Shown: positions 43,414 to 51,977 of the stretch, piece after piece
Layout: every line of letters starts with the position of its first letter
How positions within the stretch are numbered: position 1 is the first letter of the stretch
NCBI GenBank assembly: GCA_902463725.1
Contig: CABQGK010000004.1
Span: 124,001-188,000, forward strand
DNA from: an uncultured Sutterella sp.
GTDB taxonomy: Bacteria > Pseudomonadota > Gammaproteobacteria > Burkholderiales > Burkholderiaceae_F
Length of the DNA: 64,000 bases
Direction: 5' to 3'
The notes under the pieces: generated by a model
Told to the model about the DNA's origin: nothing
The model's input: only the letters and a program-made list of their open reading frames with translations
Database searches by the model: none
Position numbers and translations under genes: made by a program

Positions 43414-45549
43414 ATGACCGAAGAACTTCCTATCTATGGCGCGCTGAGAGCATGCTATTTAGCCGCTGATCGTCGTAATCTTGATAAGGCGCGATCCTTT
43501 CGAAGCCTCTTAGAGGATTTTTTCCGTAGTGTAGGCATGACGGTTGCGCCGGGCGTGAAGGGAAAAAGCCTTACGCAGGCGGTTTATCGCTATTTCAGCG
43601 GGTGCAGTAGTTCAAAAAAGGCCATTACGGCGCTCAATAAGCTCATCCACGAGCTCAATGCGTGTGTGCATGAGGAGCGTGAATTGAGTGACGAGGCGTT
43701 GCTCACGATGTATCAGACGCTGCTGCGTACGCTTCATTCGGGCACGGGCATTGCGCCGCACCTTGAGACGCTCGAGAGCGCGAAGCTCGCGGGGCGTCAG
43801 TTCTTAATGGGGCTCAATAAAGAGCAGCACGATGCGGTGCTTGACAACGCCAAGACCGTGGTGGTGGACGCGGGCCCTGGGACTGGGAAAACCTTTTTGC
43901 TCGTTCGGCGCATGCTTGTGCACTTGGATAAAGCGCCGAACGCGCACGTCGTGGCCCTATCCTTTACGAACGCGGCCGCGGTGCAGCTGCGGGAAAAATT
44001 TACCGAAGCCTCGCGCCAAATTTCCCCAACGGCAGAGGTGTTTTTCAATACCCGTACAGCGACGATTCATAGCTACTGCTACCACCTTCTAGCTGATTAT
44101 GCACTGCAGAACGGAGAGGTATTTACTGTGGAGTTCATCGATCCTGATGATGCTGCGGATCTTGCCGATGAGCTTGCTGCGCGTGAGCACCTCGATAGCG
44201 ATGAGCATGCCTCTGCGCTCAGACTCTTCGAGGAGGGGATGCGTGTACAGGCGCTTGAGCATGTGCGAAAACTGGTAGTGGCCTTTAAGCGTGAGCGCCA
44301 TTTGATTCACGTCGATGAGATTCTCGACTTATTTATCAAGGCGCTCGAAGCGGAGCCATTTCGAGCGTGGTTGCGCGGAAAGCTCGATCTGCTTTTGGTC
44401 GATGAGTGTCAGGACCTTACGAGCCGTATCTACGAGATCATTCGCGCCCTTATTGAGCTTAATCCCGATGCGAAGCTCTTTTTTGTGGGAGATCCCCGAC
44501 AGAACATCTTCGCCTTCAATGGGGGCTCGTACCGCAATCTGCTGAAGTTTTTGAAGCAACAAACGGAGCCGGTGTCGCATCGCACGTTGCGGCTAACGTA
44601 CCGTTGCCCGCAAGTGGTGATTGATCGCGTGAATGCGCTCAACTTTACCGATTGCGCTAATGCAAAATTGGCTCGGGCGGATTCGTCTTTGATTGGCGAG
44701 ACGGAACTCATTATGGCCGAAGATCCAGTTGCTGAGGCAGCGGCGGTGGTCGAGCGCATTGCGCGCCTCGAGGACCCCGCGAGCGCAGCAGTGCTTTGCT
44801 CGTGGCTTTCGCCCTTAGAGGCGGTAGCAACGGAGCTCAATCGAGCGGGTATTGCTTGGGGGCTCAAAGGGGGGCGACGTACGGCGGCGCGAGATATTAA
44901 ACGTCTGATGGCGTGCCTGCGCTATATCGAGCAGCGCACGGCAGATACGCATGACCGACTGCGCAACCGCTTTGCGGATTTGGATGAGCAACTCGTAGAG
45001 TCGCTCATCGAAAAGCTCAACCTCATCGCGGATAAGCACAATGCACAACCGCAGAAAGTGGCTGACATCATTCGTGCTGTAGCACCCTTTATCAGCATCA
45101 TCACCGAGCCCGATGAGGCGAGTGATCTTGAAGCGTTTGCGGCGCTCGCGGGCGAGGGCACGGATATTCGCGCGTTTCTCTATGAAGTTAACATGGGCCG
45201 TGCCGACCGCTTCGCTACCTTTTATGTATCGAACTTCGCGGTGCAATGCACGGTACCTACCACGGCTGATAAGCCGCAGGTAACGCTCTCAACTATTCAC
45301 TCGGCCAAGGGGCTCGAGTGGGAGCATGTCTATGTCATCAGCCTCTTTGATGGCTGTTTACCCTCGTACCTCTGCGAAAAAGAGACCAACGTGGCCAAGT
45401 GCGAAGAAATGCTCAACGATGAGTGTAAGAAGTTTTACGTGGCCTGCACACGTTGCAAAGGCGAGCTGACGTTGAGCTTGCCACTGAAGACCTCAACGAG
45501 TTGGGGGATGCGCCGGCAGGTGCCGTCACGGTTCCTCTCGCTCGATTAA
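43414..45549 (+). CDS. UvrD/Rep-family DNA helicase
   Basis: 711-residue SF1 helicase. About 130 N-terminal residues are of unknown fold. Then come Walker A VVDAGPGTGKTFLL, motif Ia SFTNAAAVQL, Walker B LLLVDECQDLT, motif III VGDPRQNIFAF, motif IV LRLTYRCP, motif V TLSTIHSAKGLEWEHVYVI and motif VI FYVACTRCKGELTL. It unwinds DNA with ATP, 3' to 5' by family. The novel N-terminus and free-standing position suggest a specialised repair or defence role rather than housekeeping UvrD. GAGGAG-like site before ATG at 43414. Confidence 0.88.
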   Translation: MTEELPIYGALRACYLAADRRNLDKARSFRSLLEDFFRSVGMTVAPGVKGKSLTQAVYRYFSGCSSSKKAITALNKLIHELNACVHEERELSDEALLTMYQTLLRTLHSGTGIAPHLETLESAKLAGRQFLMGLNKEQHDAVLDNAKTVVVDAGPGTGKTFLLVRRMLVHLDKAPNAHVVALSFTNAAAVQLREKFTEASRQISPTAEVFFNTRTATIHSYCYHLLADYALQNGEVFTVEFIDPDDAADLADELAAREHLDSDEHASALRLFEEGMRVQALEHVRKLVVAFKRERHLIHVDEILDLFIKALEAEPFRAWLRGKLDLLLVDECQDLTSRIYEIIRALIELNPDAKLFFVGDPRQNIFAFNGGSYRNLLKFLKQQTEPVSHRTLRLTYRCPQVVIDRVNALNFTDCANAKLARADSSLIGETELIMAEDPVAEAAAVVERIARLEDPASAAVLCSWLSPLEAVATELNRAGIAWGLKGGRRTAARDIKRLMACLRYIEQRTADTHDRLRNRFADLDEQLVESLIEKLNLIADKHNAQPQKVADIIRAVAPFISIITEPDEASDLEAFAALAGEGTDIRAFLYEVNMGRADRFATFYVSNFAVQCTVPTTADKPQVTLSTIHSAKGLEWEHVYVISLFDGCLPSYLCEKETNVAKCEEMLNDECKKFYVACTRCKGELTLSLPLKTSTSWGMRRQVPSRFLSLD

Positions 45550-45583
45550 GTGGAGAGGGCGCTCGGGCGGAAGCGGCACTCGC

Positions 45584-46156
45584 CTAGGAGAGCGGCTTAA
45601 CCACATGAAGCGCCTCACCCACGAGCTTCACGTCCTCTTTACGATAGGGGTAGCGCAACTCTCCTTCGCGCGGCTCTGCGCAGAAGGATACGCTAGCATC
45701 CGTGCCGATCGTGAGTCGCGCGAGAAGCCGTCCCTCTGGCGTATCAATCAACACAAGGGCATTGGGGCGCACGCGATGTGTGGTGCGCACCAGCACCAAG
45801 TCCCCTTCGTCAATGCCTGCAGCTAAGAGACTGCGGTCTGGCATGCGGTACTCGATGAGTTCGGCATCGAGTAGCGCTGGCAACGCCGCTTCGGCCCGCG
45901 CATAAAGCGGCAACTGTAAGCGCCGTTCACGTTCGGCGCAACTTAAGTTGCTGGTGCGATCTAGGACGCGCCGCAGCCACTCATACTCGCCGAGCACCCG
46001 ATACGCCTCGCGCTGTGCATGGGTGAGCCGAACCTGTACCGTTACGCCCATCGGAGCGTTCGCCTTGGGACGACGCCCTCGGCGTTTCAGTTGGGACTGG
46101 ACTTCAGCGCTCGCACCACTGTCGGGCGCGCTGCGATCATCGTGGGTCGTTGGCAC
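45584..46156 (-). CDS. S24/LexA-like protein lacking the catalytic lysine
   Basis: 190 residues from a GTG at 46156, chosen because AGGAG lies 7 nt upstream; the longer ATG frame has no ribosome site. The N-terminus is basic (KRRGRRPKAN) followed by VTVQVRLTHAQREAYRVLGEYEWLRRVLD, perhaps a ribbon-helix-helix DNA-binding unit. The C-terminal 85 residues align without gaps to the LexA/UmuD peptidase core: GIDEGDLVLV matches GIMDGDLLAV. A Ser sits at the nucleophile position (DRSLLAAGI), but Ala replaces the catalytic Lys (LLARL for TVKRL). Self-cleavage is therefore doubtful. Convergent with the helicase gene. Confidence 0.7.
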   Translation of the reverse strand: MPTTHDDRSAPDSGASAEVQSQLKRRGRRPKANAPMGVTVQVRLTHAQREAYRVLGEYEWLRRVLDRTSNLSCAERERRLQLPLYARAEAALPALLDAELIEYRMPDRSLLAAGIDEGDLVLVRTTHRVRPNALVLIDTPEGRLLARLTIGTDASVSFCAEPREGELRYPYRKEDVKLVGEALHVVKPLS

Positions 46157-46226
46157 AAATGGGCTCCTAATGAGTGATTGGGTGAAGCCCATTGTCGCAC
46201 AACACTGCTCGCTTTGCGGCAGGCGC

Positions 46227-46817
46227 TTAGCGCGCGTAGTAACGCTCAAGGTGCGCAGCAAGCCGCACCCAATCGGCTTCGAGGGTAGGATTTTTGAAAA
46301 TGTCGTTGATCATGAAGCTGGGCATTGCGCGCATGCCAAGGAATTCAAAGGCCTTGTGCACGGGGAAAGCCACCGCGTCAAAGCCTTTGCCTTCAAAGAA
46401 TTCGAGCGGTTCTGTAAACGCTTCAAGTGGTGCATTCCAGGTGGTAGAGAGCATATAGGTTTTGTCGTGGAAGCGCCCACCGCTACCGTAGAGGTGGGTG
46501 CGGTTAGCGCGGCTGCGTCCATCCGTTGGCTGCACCGCGTCGGTCATGAACACTTCATCGATATAGCGCTTCACTTGCCAAGGCAACCCCATCCACCAAC
46601 CCGGGAACTGGAGGATGACGCTATCGGCGGCAAGCAACTTTTTGCCTTCTTCTTGTGCGTCCCACTGATCGTCGACGTTCGTGACGACAACCTTGTGACC
46701 GTACCCAGTGAGTTGTGCGCGCATGCGCTCAACAACTGCGGCATTGAGGCTGCCGCCCTGACCGTGAAATTTCACACCACCATTGATAATCAGAATCGAG
46801 AGACCGTCTTGAGACAT
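46227..46817 (-). CDS. mdaB: NAD(P)H:quinone reductase, MdaB-like flavodoxin-fold protein
   Basis: 196 residues of the MdaB/NQO-like flavodoxin family, which reduces quinones by two electrons using FAD or FMN. Diagnostic pieces are LIINGGVKFHGQGGSLNAAVVE near the N-terminus, VILQFPGWWMGLPWQVKRYIDEVF, then YMLSTTWNAPLEAF and the C-terminal IFKNPTLEADWVRLAAHLERYY. Cytoplasmic, protective against quinone and oxidative stress by family. The S24-like gene starts 70 nt after its stop on the same strand. Confidence 0.9.
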   Translation of the reverse strand: MSQDGLSILIINGGVKFHGQGGSLNAAVVERMRAQLTGYGHKVVVTNVDDQWDAQEEGKKLLAADSVILQFPGWWMGLPWQVKRYIDEVFMTDAVQPTDGRSRANRTHLYGSGGRFHDKTYMLSTTWNAPLEAFTEPLEFFEGKGFDAVAFPVHKAFEFLGMRAMPSFMINDIFKNPTLEADWVRLAAHLERYYAR

Positions 46818-47106
46818 TGTGATTCCTTCGTATTTCGTTTTTTGTCAACGCGCACTCTTTGCGCGGCGAAGTGTCACCGAGTATAACGCCAAAGCTTAAG
46901 GAACAAAAAGGTGACCGTCTATCGCTGGTGTCGAGCTTGATCGTGTTGGTACATATTTGCGCGCCTTGCGCGTGGGACGTTCTTGTGCAACGGGGAGCGC
47001 ACTCAGCGGTGTACGCCGTGCGGTTGACTGAGCCGCTTTTGTGCTTTGTCTTTGCAAGCGTGTCGTGGATTGAGAAGCGGCAGAAGAGGCTACTAAAGAA
47101 AACACA
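46818..47106. other. Non-coding interval between mdaB and the response regulator
   Basis: 289 nt. A 92-codon plus-strand frame (46859-47137) crosses it and the end of the response regulator gene, but it has no ribosome site or recognisable content and I do not call it. The mdaB promoter must lie at its left end. No clear hairpin follows the response regulator stop. Confidence 0.4.
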
Positions 47107-47751
47107 TCAAATTTCAAAGGTTGCTTCGTACGCGTGAGCACGTTCGAGCGCCTTTGTGAGTTCTTCCAGTGAGTGCACGCGTAGTTTACGGTAAAGGTTG
47201 TTACGATGTCCTTGTACAGTGCGTATTGAGAGCGCGAGCTGTCCGGCGATCTGACGGTTTTCTAGCCCCTTCATAAGGAGTTTGATGATTTCCTGCTCCC
47301 GCTCACTCATCCCTCGTAGCGCCCAATAGCAGTCTCGTGCATTGAGTTGTCCTTCTCGTTCGAGGTAGCTGAGCTCACAAGCGCGCTCTATCGTTTGCAC
47401 AAACTCGTCAATGGCTACGGGTTTTTGTAGAAAGTCAAAAGCACCATAGCGAAACGCTTTAACGGAGACGTCAAGGTCACCGTGCCCCGTCAAAATGATA
47501 ATGGGGATGTGGTGTCCACGTGCAATGAGCTCACGTTGCAACTCCAACCCATTCATTTCTGGCATGCGAATATCAAGCACCAAACACCCAGGCATGTATC
47601 GATCGTCTGATGAGAGGAACTGTTTTGCACTCTCAAACATTTGTGTGCGCCAACCGCGGCACTCTAGGTCAAAACTCACGGCTTCTCGGAGACCTCTATC
47701 ATCGTCGACGATACGCACTAACACCTCTTGTTTTTCTTTCTCGCTAAGCAT
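47107..47751 (-). CDS. TtrR/FixJ-family response regulator, second system
   Basis: 214 residues from ATG at 47751 (AAGGAG 6 nt upstream). Receiver domain: RIVDDDRG and the phospho-acceptor Asp60 in LVLDIRMPEMNG, ILTGHGD, LQKPVA. LuxR-type output domain: MSEREQEIIKLLMKGLENRQIAGQLALSIRTVQGHRNNLYRKLRV. Overlaps the 3' end of the kinase gene by 8 nt. Probably activates the flavin reductase/cytochrome/kinase operon in which it lies. Confidence 0.93.
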   Translation of the reverse strand: MLSEKEKQEVLVRIVDDDRGLREAVSFDLECRGWRTQMFESAKQFLSSDDRYMPGCLVLDIRMPEMNGLELQRELIARGHHIPIIILTGHGDLDVSVKAFRYGAFDFLQKPVAIDEFVQTIERACELSYLEREGQLNARDCYWALRGMSEREQEIIKLLMKGLENRQIAGQLALSIRTVQGHRNNLYRKLRVHSLEELTKALERAHAYEATFEI

Positions 47752-49585
47752 GGTCAACTCCTTCAGAGCTATTCCAACGGGGCAAGGTAACCTGAGCGGT
47801 TAACCCGCCGGTTGGGTTAGGGGTGAGAGAGAGGCGACCGCCTGTGAGCTCTAGGATGGACTCAACAATGGGCAATCCTAAGCCTAAGCCATCCTTTTTC
47901 TTGCTAGTGAGTGGTGTGCGCATATCGTCTATCGCTTTGGTGGTTAGCAGCACGCCTGAATTCGTAATGGTAATCACGATGTGTTCGGTTGTCGCTTTGG
48001 TGTCAATGCTTAACGTTGGATGAGTGGCTTCGAGTGCAGCATCTCGTGCATTTTTCACGAGATTCCAGAGGGCGAGCTCCAACTCAAGCTCATCTCCGTG
48101 TGTTGTGAGAGATTTTGGCAATGGCGAGTGAGCCAAAAAGTCAATCCCCTCTACACGAAGCCATCCAATGAGCTTAGAGAGAATAGGAACCACGTCAACT
48201 ACTTTTTCATTGTGGCCCTTTGAACGGCCATATTGACGAACTTTGTTCACAATAGAGATCGCACGCTCCGTTTGCTCGAGTAAGCGCTCTCGACTTTTGC
48301 TGAGTAGCTCACGGTTTGGACGCTCCGCTTTGAGCAAAATGTTTTGAGCATCGAGGTAATGCCGTAGCGATGAGAGTGGCTGTGCGAGTTCGTGTGTGAT
48401 CATACTCGAGAGCATGCTGACGGTATTAGCTTTTTGAAGCTTTTCCATGGCGGTGTTGACCGCTCGGTATTTGGCCTCAAGTGCGCGCTCTTTTTGGATG
48501 GTGTTTTGTAATTCCTCGGTTTTTTCCTCTACTAATTGATTTGCACGGATGCTATGTGCGACAACGCCTGCCATGATCAGCAGCAGCGCACTTAGCCAGA
48601 CCTTATTCCCGTTGACCCAATCCCGAAAACTGGTGTTGTTGAGATAGGCATATGGACCGATCTTGAGAACGCGGTAGAGTGTGTCGACAGCAGTAAAGTC
48701 CGTTGCAATGCTCCATGCTTCGCTAGTGCCCTCCGTTTTTAGAGAGAGCACTGTGCGAGCAACTTGTCGTGCCAGCTCTGGGTCTACGCCATTTAGAACA
48801 GCTAAAGTGTGACCAGGGTAGGTTCGTGTGCTCACTTGGCACTGCAGAGCTTGCGTTGACTGAGCATTAATGACGCGAAAGTCTTGCGATAGTTTTTCGG
48901 GTAATGCCTCTAAGGCGCACGCTGGCAAAAATGCTACATCTGCCTGGCCTGCGTTAAGTCGCTCAAGAATACTGTAGAGGTGAGGATTGCCTACGAATTG
49001 AGTGCTCTGGAAAAATGTGTACGGATCGGTGTCGAGGGAGAGCGCGATTTCCGCTAATCCAATGCGGTACCCGTAGAAGGCCGTTGGGTAGGATGCGATT
49101 AAGCGTTTACCACGTAACTCACGAATGTCTTGATAGGTTGAGGTGCGAGTAACCACGTAGGCGATACCTGCGCTGTGGTTGGGGTCAGGGAGGTGTTCGT
49201 TAAATTGCGTAGCAATGCTTCTCGCCCCATAGGGGATATTGCGCCAGAAAAAACCAGAGCTTGCAATAAAAAAGTCCACGTCACCGGAGTGGATTTTTTT
49301 CTCAAGTGTTTCGGAATCGAACACTTGGAAAACTACTTCTCTAGGGGCGAGTGCTTTACGAATGGCGGTGAGCGTCCCGTCAATACGATTCGTGAATTCC
49401 ACCGTGGAATTGAATTCAATCATAGCCACACGTACCACTTCGCTAGGGGTGTGGACATTCGCGTTGGTTTCGGCCTGTTGGTGTCCTTGAGGGGCTGCAC
49501 TGTAAACCTGAATGGAAAAAAGTCCAAGGGCGCACAAGCCAAAAATGAGGCTAAGCACTACATTGTAGAGGTGCGACTTTTTCAT
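47744..49585 (-). CDS. TtrS-like sensor histidine kinase, second system
   Basis: 613 residues from ATG at 49585 (GGGAGGAG upstream). A signal segment precedes a PhnD-like periplasmic sensor domain (VVRVAMIEFNS... to about residue 320). One transmembrane helix follows (VWLSALLLIMAGVVAHSI), then a coiled linker, His398 in ITHELAQPLSS, NLVKNARDA and GLGLGLPIVE. Sensor Cys223 (LPACALE) and Cys249 (LQCQVST) match those in the kinase at 28844 almost to the residue number. Gene order flavin reductase, cytochrome, kinase, regulator puts sensor and reductase in one operon, so the ligand is probably the reductase substrate or product. Confidence 0.9.
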   Translation of the reverse strand: MKKSHLYNVVLSLIFGLCALGLFSIQVYSAAPQGHQQAETNANVHTPSEVVRVAMIEFNSTVEFTNRIDGTLTAIRKALAPREVVFQVFDSETLEKKIHSGDVDFFIASSGFFWRNIPYGARSIATQFNEHLPDPNHSAGIAYVVTRTSTYQDIRELRGKRLIASYPTAFYGYRIGLAEIALSLDTDPYTFFQSTQFVGNPHLYSILERLNAGQADVAFLPACALEALPEKLSQDFRVINAQSTQALQCQVSTRTYPGHTLAVLNGVDPELARQVARTVLSLKTEGTSEAWSIATDFTAVDTLYRVLKIGPYAYLNNTSFRDWVNGNKVWLSALLLIMAGVVAHSIRANQLVEEKTEELQNTIQKERALEAKYRAVNTAMEKLQKANTVSMLSSMITHELAQPLSSLRHYLDAQNILLKAERPNRELLSKSRERLLEQTERAISIVNKVRQYGRSKGHNEKVVDVVPILSKLIGWLRVEGIDFLAHSPLPKSLTTHGDELELELALWNLVKNARDAALEATHPTLSIDTKATTEHIVITITNSGVLLTTKAIDDMRTPLTSKKKDGLGLGLPIVESILELTGGRLSLTPNPTGGLTAQVTLPRWNSSEGVDHA

Positions 49586-49648
49586 TTTCTCCTCCCAAGT
49601 CCGAGTGTGATTGCGCCGAACATTAAGCATGATCGGCGCGAAGAAAGT

Positions 49649-50008
49649 CTACTTGTGGCACGAGCTGCAAGCCTGGAACTTATAGTTGTGGTGGCATTCA
49701 TAGCAAATGCTTACTTCAACTTTAGTGTCCTTGAAGCCTTTTGGAGGCGGAAGCGTATGTGGCTTATGGCAGTTGGTGCAATCTGGAAAATCTTCGGGTT
49801 TCTGGGAGTCATGCGGCACAAAGCGGTGCGGATTAATGGTCTGCCCGTCTGTATTGTAATGGACTTCTTTTTTGAGGAAGGTCTCTAGCGGACCATGACA
49901 AGTCAGACAGGTATCTTTGCTGCTTTTAGGAGCTTCTGCCTGAGAGGGCAGTGCGGTAAGCGCCAGCCCAGCACACAGGGCTATTGAGAGAAGAAATTGT
50001 TTTTTCAT
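49649..50008 (-). CDS. Small periplasmic tetraheme cytochrome c
   Basis: 119 residues with a Sec signal (MKKQFLLSIALCAGLALTALPSQA) and four haem motifs: CLTCH, CTNCH, CYECH and CSSCH. Lies 93 nt after the flavin reductase stop and 63 nt before the sensor kinase start, all on the minus strand. The likely electron donor to the flavin reductase at 50102. Confidence 0.92.
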   Translation of the reverse strand: MKKQFLLSIALCAGLALTALPSQAEAPKSSKDTCLTCHGPLETFLKKEVHYNTDGQTINPHRFVPHDSQKPEDFPDCTNCHKPHTLPPPKGFKDTKVEVSICYECHHNYKFQACSSCHK

Positions 50009-50101
50009 GACAGGCTTTTGGGCAATGATGAGGCCGTAGCAGTACTCGGAGACAAGAAGTCACTGCTACGACCTCTAGGAAAAAAGGAAGAATCGGAAAC
50101 G

Positions 50102-51679
50102 TTAGCCTTTGACAATGTGTTCACCGGCAAAGCGACCAGGCATGATGGCGCGAGGCATACCATTGCCAACGTACAGACCACCCGCGGTTTCACCTGCGGC
50201 GTAAAGCCCAGGGATTACATGACCGAAAATGTCAAGCACTTGAGCGTTTTCGTTGATCCGTAGACCTCCCGTAAGGTTGTGAACAAAAAGCACGACTTGA
50301 ACTGCATGGAATGGCCCCTGCTCAATTTTGTTGAGCATGTCAGCGGGCTTTTCGAAGTCCTCGTCTTTCTTCTGATCGCAGAAACCGTTGAAGCGAGATA
50401 CAGTCTTTGCGAGGTTAGGCGTGCCGAGTTTCGCTGCCAGTTCTTCAATGGTGGCGGCGCTAAAAGCAAAACCTTCGGCACAAACAGGGGCTTCTGTTGT
50501 CCAATGGTTACGTTTAGCTGCGGCGTCATCAAAAATGCACCAAATTTTCTTTTCAGGCTGAACGTAAGCGATGTCATAGAAGTTGTAGCCACCCAAGTCT
50601 GATTCATCGACTTCTTGTACAAAGCGGTCTCCAGCCTTGTTTACAAAGATAATGTCAGCCCAACGCGGTCCTTTGACTCCGATGCCAGGTGCACCGTACG
50701 GGGAGTTTTTTGGAAAACCATAGCGGTTTGTGCCGAACATGCGGCGCATATGGGGGGTATCCTCGCCACGGTCGCCCAAATACATTCCACCCGCTTTAAG
50801 GCCTGCCAAGATAGCCGAGCCGTCGGGTTCTACAAACGGGAATCCTGTAGCAGGCATATCAGGCGAAAAACGCGGATCAGTGATTTGACGCAATTCGGCG
50901 TTTGCCTTCCAACCGCCCCCCGCAAGAATCACACCCTTGGTAGCCTTGATGTTGAGTACGCCGTTGGGTGTTTCTACACGAGCCCCAATGACTCGGCCAT
51001 GCGCATCCTTGTAGACGTCGGTGAGTTTATGCTCGAGTAGAATTTGGCCGCCTTTACCTTCAAAGTAGGTCTTAAACGGAACCATGATGCCGCGGCCCGT
51101 ACGGTAGCCACCTTTGAGGTTTTTATGTGCATTCCCATCACCACGATCTTCAGAGTAGATGTGAAGATAGGACTCTTTGTGCTGGCTGTCGTACTGACCA
51201 GCTGCAGTGGAGGTGTTTGAGAATTTGACGCCATGAGCTTCTAACCATTCCTGCGTCGGACCGCAGTATTCGCTATAGCGCTTCGCTAGCTTCGGATCGT
51301 TTTTGCGGTATTCGATATTTTTGGGGTTGGTCAAGTGGGCGTAGAGCGCTTCCGGCGTGTCGTTGTCACCGCTTTCTTTTTGGAAGCGGGTACCACCGCG
51401 GAGCGCAATAATGCCGCCATTGATCATGGCGCAGCCGCCATAGTTCTTGCCTTTTTCGATCACAAGAACCTTAGCCCCAAGGTCAATCGCAGAGATGGCT
51501 GCACTCATGCCTGCAATACCAGATCCCGCAACCAGCACTTCTGTGGTGAGGTCCCACTTCTTGGGCGTTGACAGGGGAGTGTCGTGAGATTTTGCAGAGG
51601 TAACACTGACAAGACTGGCGGTTCCAGCGAGCGTCATGGCTTGAAGCAGGGTGCGGCGGGAGGTTTGTACTGAATCCAT
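50102..51679 (-). CDS. Tat-exported flavin reductase with sensor and cytochrome in the same operon
   Basis: 525 residues. The signal is SRRTLLQAMTLAGTASLVSV; the FAD motif EVLVAGSGIAGMSAAISAIDLGA; the end IPGLYAAGETAGGLYVGNGMPRAIMPGRFAGEHI. The usual GGN after the FAD motif is replaced by GNGMPRA, and the acid/base Arg region reads FVQEVDESDLGGYN, so the active site is not fumarate-type. ATG at 51679 has GGAG upstream. First gene of flavin reductase - cytochrome - kinase - regulator. Substrate unknown; the adjacent sensor suggests a specific inducer. Confidence 0.9.
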   Translation of the reverse strand: MDSVQTSRRTLLQAMTLAGTASLVSVTSAKSHDTPLSTPKKWDLTTEVLVAGSGIAGMSAAISAIDLGAKVLVIEKGKNYGGCAMINGGIIALRGGTRFQKESGDNDTPEALYAHLTNPKNIEYRKNDPKLAKRYSEYCGPTQEWLEAHGVKFSNTSTAAGQYDSQHKESYLHIYSEDRGDGNAHKNLKGGYRTGRGIMVPFKTYFEGKGGQILLEHKLTDVYKDAHGRVIGARVETPNGVLNIKATKGVILAGGGWKANAELRQITDPRFSPDMPATGFPFVEPDGSAILAGLKAGGMYLGDRGEDTPHMRRMFGTNRYGFPKNSPYGAPGIGVKGPRWADIIFVNKAGDRFVQEVDESDLGGYNFYDIAYVQPEKKIWCIFDDAAAKRNHWTTEAPVCAEGFAFSAATIEELAAKLGTPNLAKTVSRFNGFCDQKKDEDFEKPADMLNKIEQGPFHAVQVVLFVHNLTGGLRINENAQVLDIFGHVIPGLYAAGETAGGLYVGNGMPRAIMPGRFAGEHIVKG

Positions 51680-51977
51680 AGTAAGTCTCCTAAGTTGAGG
51701 TCTAAGTGTTAGCCCTAATGGGCGGATCACTGCTACGTGAGAACTTTACTCAGCGGAGATACTCGAGTATTTGAGGTGATATTAAGAGTTCTTCTTTTAC
51801 TTGCTGCTCCCCATGAAAAAAAAGACATCCCTTTTGCATGAGGGATGCCGCAACCGTCAAGAGGAGCAACATTCAGGACCAGTCATCGTAACCTTTGAGT
51901 GCCGTCTATCTCATGGAGGCATTAATGCGCCATCTGTAGAATTTTTAGGATGTTTAAAGTTTATGAGGACTCTCTCA
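51680..51977 (-). promoter_or_regulatory. Control region of the flavin reductase operon: palindrome and upstream terminator
   Basis: ATACTCGAGTAT (51759-51770) is a perfect 12-bp palindrome 80 nt before the flavin reductase start, a candidate site for the operon's response regulator. Further upstream, read on the minus strand, CATCCCT/AGGGATG forms a stem (51826-51847) followed by TCTTTTTTTT, a clear terminator. It either blocks antisense transcription from the fic side or is an attenuator, if a promoter lies beyond 51848. Confidence 0.55.

Noticed and set aside
46859..47137. 92-codon plus-strand frame
   Set aside because: No ribosome site or domain, and it runs into the end of the response regulator gene on the other strand.
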